5,475 nt of DNA from NCBI GenBank assembly GCA_903820565.1, contig CAIJHZ010000011.1, positions 1 through 5,475 on the forward strand, in the 5' to 3' direction. The DNA comes from an uncultured Actinomycetes bacterium. Lineage in GTDB: Bacteria > Actinomycetota > Actinomycetes > Nanopelagicales > Nanopelagicaceae. This document shows positions 1-5,038 of this stretch, one piece after another (the first letter of the stretch is position 1; each line of letters starts with the position of its first letter). The notes under the pieces were generated by a model that searched no databases, had not been told where the DNA came from, and was given only the letters and a program-made list of their open reading frames with translations. A program made the position numbers and the translations under genes.

Positions 1-119
1 GCAGGTGTGTTGTACAAATTCTCTAGCGCTGCTGGGTCTGAGTTAATTGTGCTCGGATCAAATGCAGCGTATCCACGCTGATTAAACGCCCGTCCAAGAA
101 CAGGGTTTGAACTGCGCAT
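1..119 (-). CDS. Bax inhibitor-1/YccA family membrane protein, N-terminal fragment
   Basis: This is the first 39 codons of a minus-strand gene that runs off the left edge. The peptide begins MRSSNPVLGRAFNQRGYAAF and continues to ENLYNTPA. An N-terminus of this kind (M-R-x-S-N-P-V/A-L-x-R) is what I know from the actinobacterial branch of the Bax inhibitor-1/YccA family, integral membrane proteins of about 250-290 residues with seven or so helices, implicated in stress tolerance or ion leak. The hydrophobic core lies outside the window, so only the soluble N-terminal tail is visible. The start is well supported: a Shine-Dalgarno AAGGAG (plus-strand ctcctt at 129-134) sits 9 nt upstream of the ATG at 119. 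The gene is divergent from the zinc-ribbon gene at 336. Family assignment rests on the N-terminal signature only. Confidence 0.75.
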   Translation of the reverse strand, partial: MRSSNPVLGRAFNQRGYAAFDPSTINSDPAALENLYNTP

Positions 120-142
120 ATCTTTTCTCTCCTTTTGTAGGT

Positions 143-161
143 CCGCCAGAGCTTCTGGTGG
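143..161. repeat. Inverted repeat (hairpin) upstream of the YccA-family gene
   Basis: CCGCCAGA (143-150), a 3-nt spacer GCT, then TCTGGTGG (154-161). Read as plus-strand RNA it forms an 8-bp stem with one G-U pair; as minus-strand RNA it has one A-C mismatch. It lies 23 nt upstream of the minus-strand start codon at 119, so it may be in the 5' untranslated region or may be an operator. No U-tract follows on the plus strand, which argues against a terminator. Confidence 0.4.
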
Positions 162-170
162 TTGTGGTGC

Positions 171-181
171 ACGATAATCGT
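171..181. repeat. Perfect 11-bp palindrome ACGATAATCGT
   Basis: Two 5-bp arms (ACGAT/ATCGT) are separated by a single A. It lies 51 nt upstream of the YccA-family start, in the position where a regulator of a minus-strand promoter would bind. TACGAT on the minus strand (plus 177-182) also resembles a -10 hexamer, but I see no matching -35 box. Function is inferred only from position and symmetry. Confidence 0.3.
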
Positions 182-335
182 ACGGTTTCGAAATGCCGGG
201 GGCTACTCAGATCTAGCCTCGTTTGCTTAAAAGAGGCTTAAAACTGGTGTCCGTAGGGGTGTCTACTCTGGAATCAGCGGAAAGTGAGTAAACCTTTGCT
301 ACTTTTCATTGGTACCGATTCAGGAAGGCACGGTT

Positions 336-779
336 ATGGGTCTTAAATACTGCGATAAATGTCAAGAGCCTGTTGAGCAGATTGTCATGGTCTGCCCGAA
401 GTGTAAATCTGAAATGTTCGTTCACGGAAAGGCTTCCACACCTAAAACTACTTCTGTCGAAACCAAAGTTGTTCCAACTCCAAAGGCTGATTCTAAATCA
501 ACACCTCCAGATTCCTTCCCTGGACTCTCAAAAACAGGTAAAACCATTGATGATTTAATCCGTGCTCAAAATAGAACTACCCACGCAGTGCGCGCATTTG
601 TACGATTTCTATTCATCCAATTAACTGGAATTACATGTGCAGTTTTCCTTTGGAATGTAAGTCTTGCAATGAATGGAAATACGTCTATCGAATTTGTGGC
701 GGGAGTAGTTTGGCTTGGAGCCGTTATCTGGAGTAGCGCCGCTGGTTGGGATGAATTAAACAAGTCCAATGTCAATTAG
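336..779 (+). CDS. Zinc-ribbon protein with disordered linker and two C-terminal membrane helices
   Basis: This 147-aa protein belongs to no family I recognise. Residues 6-23 read CDKC-x10-CPKC, a compact CxxC/CxxC zinc-ribbon knuckle at the very N-terminus. Residues 33-62 are rich in P, T, S and K, probably a flexible linker. Residues 69-88 (TIDDLIRAQNRTTHAVRAFV) could be an amphipathic helix. Two hydrophobic segments follow at about 90-111 and 118-137, with polar residues NGNTS between them, so both ends are predicted to lie on the same side, most likely the cytoplasm where zinc ribbons usually fold. The ATG at 336 is preferred over the in-frame TTG at 309 because AGGAAGG (322-328) sits 7 nt before it. 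The gene is divergent from the YccA-family gene and convergent with the 56-aa gene at 804-974. A sensory or membrane-anchoring role is possible, but nothing in the sequence defines it. Confidence 0.85.
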   Translation: MGLKYCDKCQEPVEQIVMVCPKCKSEMFVHGKASTPKTTSVETKVVPTPKADSKSTPPDSFPGLSKTGKTIDDLIRAQNRTTHAVRAFVRFLFIQLTGITCAVFLWNVSLAMNGNTSIEFVAGVVWLGAVIWSSAAGWDELNKSNVN

Positions 780-803
780 GAATCTTATTTAGTTCCTTCG
801 TTG

Positions 804-974
804 CTACTTCTGTGTCGTTAGTAAAATACCGATGCAACCGCCCGCAGTTCCGCACCAAAGATAACTCTTGATATTCCAGAGCCACACAGCTTCGGCGCCA
901 AATAAGAAGGTGCCTATTACCCATCCCAAAACAATGCAGGCGATTCTTATTCCAACTATTTGACTATTACTCAT
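804..974 (-). CDS. Small (56 aa) two-helix membrane protein, hypothetical
   Basis: A short minus-strand ORF begins ATG at 974 (MSNSQIVGIR) and ends TAG at 804 (GILLTTQK). It has two hydrophobic stretches, about residues 7-26 (with GWVIGTFLFG) and 37-53 (with CGTAGGCIGILL), separated by a tryptophan-rich turn (AVWLWN). This pattern is typical of small integral membrane proteins. The in-frame codon TAA a few codons upstream excludes a longer start. The ribosome binding site is weak: only GGA about 3-5 nt before the ATG, which lowers confidence. Its stop lies 24 bp from the stop of the convergent zinc-ribbon gene, and the 75 bp between it and the 452-aa gene hold no other gene. I recognise no family. 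It may be read through from the large minus-strand genes upstream, since no clear terminator lies between them. Confidence 0.55.
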   Translation of the reverse strand: MSNSQIVGIRIACIVLGWVIGTFLFGAEAVWLWNIKSYLWCGTAGGCIGILLTTQK

Positions 975-1049
975 ATTCCAATTTTAATTGCATCGAAGGT
1001 TGAACGCTAGGTCATCTGGGTGCGGTGGCTGATTAAAAAGGCGGAGAAT

Positions 1050-2408
1050 TTATCTGGCGCAGGTGGCAGTTATGGCATCCCCATTTGCACTGCCTTGGGT
1101 AGCCATAAATTTAACTAAGTCAGCAGATTGTTCGCGTGTGGCATTAACGACAACATAGAACTGACCCGCCTTGTAGGGCTGGATATCAAATTTATCCTTA
1201 AGCTCCTTTGTTATCTTGCCTTTCACCAAAATTTTCATCTGCACGCGATCTTTCGCACCGACAGCCCCAGCGAATTCAATGAGGTCTAAGCCTTGGTCAG
1301 CAATAGTTCCAGCTTTATTGATCTTGAGCAGTGCATTAAGGATCTTGGCCCTTTTCCCTTTATTCATTTTTGCCAGTGCCTCATCCCCAATTACATCGGC
1401 AAACACTCCATTTACTGCAGTTGAAAGTAGCGAAACAGATTTCAAGAAACCAACACTGGTATCCTGCAATGTAGTGAGAGTCAATAAGGTTGAGGAGCAG
1501 AGCAGCGACATTTTGTAATCAAGGCTTACATCTGCGTTTCTATAATAGACAACTTTATTTGTACTGCTGTCATAAATATATAGCAGGGCCATATATCTGC
1601 TACTGCCGCGGATCTTTCCTACCGAGGAAGTAAAGGTCAGTACATTTATGCCACTTTTAGGATCCAGAACTATATCTTTTGGATTAACTGTAAATGTCTC
1701 TAGCTTTGCATTCTGATCTCTTGCAAATTCCATAATTTCTATTTTGGTTCGATACTTAGCTGGAAGTTTGCCGGAAAAAATGAATTTACCACCTAGGGCA
1801 GATTGAGCATCCCTAGACATGAATCCAAATGCATTCTTCCAGCTGGTACCGAATACCTTCTTCAGAACTTCGTCATTATTAACAAAGTACATGTAGCGAT
1901 ATTTGGTGGTCAAAGCTTGGCTTACTTGAGTCGCTGTTTTCTTCTTTGGAACATATTTTGGAACAACCTTGACTGGGGCGGCAGTTGTAGTTGAGCCAGG
2001 CGTGTTTTCTTCTGTCACAGCCTGTGCATCTTCAATCACCATGTTTATTTCAGATTCTGGTTGATCCAAGCCGAGAGTTACCAGAAATGTGTAAATTCCA
2101 CCCTTGTCGACAGCAAACACCAACGGCAGTTCATTGGTAGAAAAATCTATTGAATAAATCTCTCCCCCAGGGTCTGCCACAACTACTGCGACTCCGCCAA
2201 CTTCTTCGCCATCAGTAAAGAATGACACCTGATAATCACCTGCGCGTGGGGCTTGGAAATCAATGGCTGCATAGCTCTCATCATTTACAGAGAAGGTCGA
2301 ATCCACGTAAGTAGTAGCCGCTTGTGCTTCAGGGAGTATTAAAGCCTGGCCCCCGACTAGTGCGACCATACTAAGAAATACAATTGACCTCTTGAAGAAT
2401 TGATTCAT
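1050..2408 (-). CDS. Secreted protein of unknown function with an N-terminal beta-rich domain
   Basis: A 452-aa exported protein. Residues 1-30 form a classical Sec signal peptide: FFKR n-region, hydrophobic core IVFLSMVALVGG, and AQA|A cleavage after residue 30. Residues 31-125 are beta-rich, with alternating hydrophobic strands and Gly/Asp turns (FQAPRAGDYQVSFF, FAVDKGGIYTFLVTL). This recalls pre-peptidase C-terminal or similar jelly-roll domains, but that is only a resemblance. Residues 131-160 are a Thr/Pro/Lys linker. Residues 165-300 look mixed alpha/beta. Residues 300-385 are mainly helical and include a hydrophobic run, SLLCSSTLLTLTTL. There are only two cysteines, 304 and 450, the second at the third-last position, so one long-range disulfide is possible after export. 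I start at ATG 2408; an in-frame TTG at 2420 is possible, and neither start has a strong ribosome binding site. It lies 35 bp after the 283-aa gene, same strand, so co-transcription is likely. Confidence 0.85.
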   Translation of the reverse strand: MNQFFKRSIVFLSMVALVGGQALILPEAQAATTYVDSTFSVNDESYAAIDFQAPRAGDYQVSFFTDGEEVGGVAVVVADPGGEIYSIDFSTNELPLVFAVDKGGIYTFLVTLGLDQPESEINMVIEDAQAVTEENTPGSTTTAAPVKVVPKYVPKKKTATQVSQALTTKYRYMYFVNNDEVLKKVFGTSWKNAFGFMSRDAQSALGGKFIFSGKLPAKYRTKIEIMEFARDQNAKLETFTVNPKDIVLDPKSGINVLTFTSSVGKIRGSSRYMALLYIYDSSTNKVVYYRNADVSLDYKMSLLCSSTLLTLTTLQDTSVGFLKSVSLLSTAVNGVFADVIGDEALAKMNKGKRAKILNALLKINKAGTIADQGLDLIEFAGAVGAKDRVQMKILVKGKITKELKDKFDIQPYKAGQFYVVVNATREQSADLVKFMATQGSANGDAITATCAR

Positions 2409-2443
2409 GTTTACCAACAACCCAAATACCTTAGCGTCCGTTA

Positions 2444-3295
2444 TTAAATCTGAGGAACAAATAGATAAGTAGCTGTATTCGCTAGCTGATATTTTGTCAT
2501 TGTTCCGCTATAAGAGACTTGTTGCGATCCAGTTTTAAAGTCCCAAACTCCATTGCTAGCGTAAGGTCCTCTTGTTCCTGACCATCCACCAATTGGATCA
2601 CCTTGTAAATTTAGAAAAACCACAACGACTGGAAGTGTTGCAGCTGGACCTCTAAGAGTAAAAACGCCATCTCCTGTTATGCGCGTGTGAGTGCCTTGTG
2701 TAACCGCACCACCTTTTATAGAGCAAGGTTCACCTAATCCACAACGCTTCAAATCTAAATCACCAGGTGTGATGTTGAGAGAAATTGGATTTTGATAGGT
2801 TTTAGTTGAGGGAACTATCCACGTTGGGCTTACTAACTTGGCAGTGGCTGTTGCTACTCCTGTTATTCCTGCATCAGATTGCGTAGCACTAGAGGCTGCA
2901 TAAGAAACTTTCCCTGGTTTGATCTCGCGAGCTACTGTCACAATAGTTTGCAGTAAAATCGTTCCAGCTTTATCGAAGAAAGTTACTTGCGCCCGTACTT
3001 GAGATGCAGATTTAGTTTTGCTCTTATTTGTTACTGAAAAAGCCCATGTTGTCACGTATGTCGGAGGTGTTCTTGAATCCAAGCAAGAGTAATAAATATA
3101 GCCGTCTGAATACTGGTATGGTTCACAATAACTCTCATCCGTAAAACCAACTTTTCCAACCACTAACGTATCTGCAGCAGTTGCCTTTACTGGTGTTCCA
3201 GGTTTAGCGGCAGCTGCTTGAGATGGCGCGGTTCCTGCAAACATTGCCACCAGAATCAGTGCGATAGTAGCCAGGCGAGTTTTGCTGTTATTCAC
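2444..3295 (-). CDS. Secreted four-cysteine protein of unknown function
   Basis: A 283-aa exported protein. The chosen start is GTG at 3295, because AAAAAGGGG lies 7 nt upstream and the product then begins with a textbook signal peptide: MNNSKTRL, a hydrophobic core, and SQA|A cleavage after about residue 27. The in-frame ATG at 3328 has no ribosome binding site and would add 11 residues to the n-region. Residues 80-140 (TWAFSVTNKSKTKSASQVRAQ, then FFDKAGTIL and IKPGKVSY) resemble FxLYD-type beta-sandwich domains, in which a 'V-N-S...V-A...D-G..L' pattern recurs; this is a weak inference. Four cysteines at 57, 71, 185 and 191 could form two disulfides. The C-terminal 90 residues are Gly/Thr-rich and predicted beta. 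It is the first gene of a probable two-gene unit with the 452-aa secreted protein. The tRNA relic at 3388-3438 lies upstream, and its promoter probably lies between 3296 and 3390, although I see no clear hexamers. Confidence 0.85.
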   Translation of the reverse strand: MNNSKTRLATIALILVAMFAGTAPSQAAAAKPGTPVKATAADTLVVGKVGFTDESYCEPYQYSDGYIYYSCLDSRTPPTYVTTWAFSVTNKSKTKSASQVRAQVTFFDKAGTILLQTIVTVAREIKPGKVSYAASSATQSDAGITGVATATAKLVSPTWIVPSTKTYQNPISLNITPGDLDLKRCGLGEPCSIKGGAVTQGTHTRITGDGVFTLRGPAATLPVVVVFLNLQGDPIGGWSGTRGPYASNGVWDFKTGSQQVSYSGTMTKYQLANTATYLFVPQI

Positions 3296-3302
3296 AATGA
3301 AG

Positions 3303-3311
3303 CCCCTTTTT
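3303..3311 (-). promoter_or_regulatory. Ribosome binding site that selects the GTG start at 3295
   Basis: The minus strand reads AAAAAGGGG, then 7 nt (CTTCATT), then GTG. This is the strongest Shine-Dalgarno-like stretch near the gene. It lies inside the longer reading frame that begins at ATG 3328, so it decides in favour of the shorter, GTG-initiated protein. Confidence 0.65.
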
Positions 3312-3387
3312 AATATGCGAATGGTCATAACTTAAAGACCGTAAAAAGGTGCCACTTTTATGCAGTTGGATTACCGTGAATTAAGAG

Positions 3388-3438
3388 CTGGTACCTCAAG
3401 TGGGGGTCGAACCCACACTGGGAGGGCCTTTAGCCTCT
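3388..3438 (-). pseudogene. tRNA 3'-part relic (att-like direct repeat of the UAA tRNA)
   Basis: Read on the minus strand, this segment copies the tRNA at 4955-5030 from the anticodon arm to CCA. Bases 3399-3425 are identical to 4965-4991 (27 of 27), covering the variable loop, the whole T arm and the first acceptor base. The acceptor strand has decayed from TCGGGGC to TTGAGGT, three transitions, but the ACCA end is kept. On the other side the anticodon arm survives as GAGG/CCTC with an altered loop (CTAAAGGC). The D arm and 5' acceptor strand are missing, so it cannot be a functional tRNA. It begins inside the stop codon of the 481-aa gene. A truncated, same-orientation copy of a tRNA 3' end is the usual mark left when an integrative element enters a tRNA gene. 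Confidence 0.75.
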
Positions 3439-4882
3439 AAAAGGCACGAATCGCAAAAAAGAAGTTGTTGTCAGTCTTGCCGACGCTGGAAACTATCTGC
3501 GTGCCAGGTGCAAAATAAATTCCCCATAGCTGCGTCGCCGAAATCTCAGTCGATGAATTATAGAAATATCCACTGTTCCAGGTAAAAGGCGAAGCTTTTG
3601 ACGCGTTATAGTCATAAATTGCTTGTAGCTCATCTTTGGATGGCATATACCAATCACTGACGCCTCCACCTGAATATGAGCGTGCTGCGCCGGCTTCATA
3701 AGCGTTGGAAGAAGTGTTGTAGGTACCATTTTGGGCAATGATCGACAAGGTATTCCAATAGCCCGTTCCAATTTGCGATTTGTCAGCACCTGGACTTGGA
3801 ACCAAAATGCTCGCGAATGAACCTCGAGACCAAACTAAGGTCCTCATAAATAATGGCGCCAATTCTAAATAATGACAGGTGGAAGTAAGAGTTGGCCCAC
3901 AAGCAAACCCTGCATTCGATACATAAAAAATAGTTCCGCCTGCGGGTCCAGCATTACCAACAGAATAAACCGGGGCGGTAACAGTCAATACAAATGTCTG
4001 GCTTGCCGATCCTGAGGCATTGGTTGCGGTAATTGTGTAGCTAGTTGCACTTGCGACGGTCGTTGGTGTTCCGATCAGTGCTCCTGTTAACGTATTGAAA
4101 CTCATTCCTGGTGGTGTTGCATTAATTGCAAAGCCTGCGATTGCTCCCCCTGTAGATGTGGTTGTAAAACCAACTGCGCTGGAATTAACAGACCTTGTCT
4201 CAAAGCTTGAAGAAAGGGTGAATGCAGGTGCAGCCAATCGCGCAGGAGTTGTCACTTGGCTACTGAAAGATGATTCCATTGAAGTTCCGTCAGCACTCGT
4301 GGCGGTCACTTTAAATGTGTAGGTGGTTTTTGCTTGCAGACCGCTAATCAAAAACTTGAGGTCGCGCCAAGAATAGAACTTCTGCGAATCACCCTTGTTT
4401 GAAGTAACTGTATAAAAAGCAATTGGAGCATCCAGATTAGTTGCTGGATCTGATGCCAGTATCAGAGATGCACTCTCGTAGTTATCAGAATTTATTGATG
4501 AGATTACTGGTTTTGAAGGCAGGGCACCTATCCGAGAGTAGGTGGTTGAAACTTGGTGTCGTGCGCACTTAGGTCTAATAATTTGATAGGTGACTGCAGA
4601 ACTTTCTTTATTGGAGCAGATGGTGATGAATTTTGCGTCTTTTCCAGACTTAGACGTTGAATCATTTTGATTTTTACGCCAATATGCCACAGCTTCTTGT
4701 GCCCTTCGACAGGTGCCTGTCCGACCAATACGTTCTATGCCGCTGTCTAGATTTACGCAGGTAACTAATGAAGAGGAAACAGTTGCTGTTGCAAGAGAAA
4801 ATGGTGAGAGGATTGAAATTAAAAGAACCAAGCTTAAAAGAAGGGCGAGTGTCTGAGGATCCCTCAATCGACTCCTAGACAT
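3437..4882 (-). CDS. Secreted modular surface protein: paired-Cys motifs, FN3, Ig-like and DUF1566/Lcl C-terminal domain
   Basis: A 481-aa exported protein with at least four modules. Residues 1-34 are a signal peptide (hydrophobic TLALLLSLVLLISIL; cleavage near ATA|TVS). Residues 42-68 and 89-115 are two copies of a 'C-x15/16-C-x-[RK]..' motif (Cys 42/58 and 89/106), a pattern I associate with actinobacterial surface and tail-fibre-like proteins. Residues 122-214 look like a fibronectin type III domain, with GLQAKTTYTFKVTATSADG as its late strands. Residues 218-303 match the putative-Ig (He_PIG) pattern, PPGMSFNTLTGALIGTP. Residues 306-481 are a DUF1566/Lcl C-terminal domain: GPAGGTIFYV, the hallmark DWYMPSKDEL at 410-419, and the terminal AIRAF, with Cys 328/336. 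The family is linked to adhesion (Legionella Lcl). ATG 4882 lacks a ribosome binding site; TTG 4867, with AGGAG 4 nt before it, is an alternative that leaves the signal peptide intact. The gene is bracketed by the tRNA and its relic, and appears complete. Confidence 0.88.
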   Translation of the reverse strand: MSRSRLRDPQTLALLLSLVLLISILSPFSLATATVSSSLVTCVNLDSGIERIGRTGTCRRAQEAVAYWRKNQNDSTSKSGKDAKFITICSNKESSAVTYQIIRPKCARHQVSTTYSRIGALPSKPVISSINSDNYESASLILASDPATNLDAPIAFYTVTSNKGDSQKFYSWRDLKFLISGLQAKTTYTFKVTATSADGTSMESSFSSQVTTPARLAAPAFTLSSSFETRSVNSSAVGFTTTSTGGAIAGFAINATPPGMSFNTLTGALIGTPTTVASATSYTITATNASGSASQTFVLTVTAPVYSVGNAGPAGGTIFYVSNAGFACGPTLTSTCHYLELAPLFMRTLVWSRGSFASILVPSPGADKSQIGTGYWNTLSIIAQNGTYNTSSNAYEAGAARSYSGGGVSDWYMPSKDELQAIYDYNASKASPFTWNSGYFYNSSTEISATQLWGIYFAPGTQIVSSVGKTDNNFFFAIRAF

Positions 4883-4909
4883 CCGCGTACTCTAAACATC
4901 TATGGACAA

Positions 4910-4941
4910 GGTTGCAAATAAAACGCCATCAATTGCAATCC
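4910..4941. repeat. Imperfect inverted repeat between the tRNA and the 481-aa gene
   Basis: Plus-strand GGTTGCAA (4910-4917) faces TTGCAATCC (4933-4941) across a 15-bp spacer: eight paired positions with a one-base bulge. It lies in the only spacer that can carry the promoter of the 481-aa gene and the 3' trailer of the tRNA. It could be an operator, a weak terminator or trailer hairpin, or a recombinase arm site. It has no adjoining U-tract, so a rho-independent terminator is unlikely. Confidence 0.35.
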
Positions 4942-4953
4942 TCTACTTACAAA

Positions 4954-5005
4954 CTGGTGCCCCGAGTGGGGGTCGAACCCACACTGGGAGGATTTTAAGT
5001 CCTCT
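4954..5005 (-). repeat. Intact-tRNA copy of the att-like direct repeat
   Basis: This is the part of the tRNA gene, plus one base past CCA, that recurs at 3388-3438. The identical core is 4965-4991; similarity continues through the acceptor strand and CCA (8 of 11 bases) and more loosely into the anticodon arm. The two cores lie 1,566 bp apart in the same orientation. This copy belongs to the complete tRNA and is the 'reconstituted' end if an element inserted here. Confidence 0.7.
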
Positions 5006-5030
5006 GCCTCTGCCATTGGGCTATCGGGGC
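4955..5030 (-). tRNA. tRNA with anticodon UAA (predicted Leu), class I shape
   Basis: A complete cloverleaf can be drawn on the minus strand. The acceptor GCCCCGA/TCGGGGC is fully paired; the D arm is GCC/GGC with loop CAATGGCAGA; the anticodon arm is GAGGA-CTTAAAA-TCCTC, giving anticodon UAA (codon UUA, leucine). The variable loop is only 5 nt (CCAGT). The T arm is GTGGG-TTCGACC-CCCAC. The discriminator is A73 and CCA is encoded. A73 fits bacterial tRNA-Leu, but the short variable loop does not, since bacterial leucine tRNAs are normally class II with a long variable arm. It begins 8 bp after the udgB stop, so it is probably transcribed through udgB or from a promoter inside its 3' end. Its 3' part is duplicated at 3388-3438. 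Identity as a tRNA is firm; the amino acid is inferred from the anticodon. Confidence 0.93.
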
Positions 5031-5038
5031 ATTTCTAA

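Larger units (their letters stand above)
120..335. other. Divergent intergenic spacer between the YccA-family gene and the zinc-ribbon gene
   Basis: No credible ORF or RNA gene is seen here. The spacer must carry the promoters of both divergent genes, but I see no convincing -35/-10 pair on either strand. It holds three short symmetric elements: an imperfect hairpin at 143-161, a perfect 11-bp palindrome at 171-181, and a 6-bp inverted repeat at 215-220/233-238. These could be operators or 5'-UTR structures of the minus-strand gene. The end next to the plus-strand gene contains its ribosome binding site AGGAAGG at 322-328. Confidence 0.6.

Noticed and set aside
309..335. Upstream TTG start extending the zinc-ribbon protein by nine residues
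   Set aside because: No ribosome binding site precedes it, while AGGAAGG lies 7 nt before the ATG at 336.
780..803. Bidirectional terminator between the convergent genes (AGGAA/TTCCT around 779-796)
   Set aside because: A 5-bp stem with a 10-nt loop and no U-tract is not convincing.
1216..1518. Plus-strand ORF of 100 codons opposite the 452-aa secreted protein gene
   Set aside because: It lies wholly antisense to a gene with a clear signal peptide and good codon structure, and its product has no recognisable motif.
3344..3359. AAAAG/CTTTT inverted repeat upstream of the 283-aa secreted protein gene as a terminator
   Set aside because: The stem is only 5 A/T-rich pairs around a 6-nt loop, too weak for a rho-independent terminator and easily due to chance.
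3388..3438. A second functional tRNA gene at the relic
   Set aside because: No 5' acceptor strand (TACCTCA) or D arm precedes it on the minus strand; that space is the coding end of the 481-aa gene.
3493..3789. Minus-strand ORF of 98 codons within the DUF1566 domain
   Set aside because: It overlaps the DUF1566 coding frame, which carries the DWYMPSKDEL hallmark; the alternative frame has no motif.
4095..4322. Plus-strand ORF of 75 codons inside the 481-aa gene
   Set aside because: Antisense shadow of the Ig-like domain coding region; Ala/Val-rich translation is what the opposite strand of Thr/Ser/Ala repeats gives.
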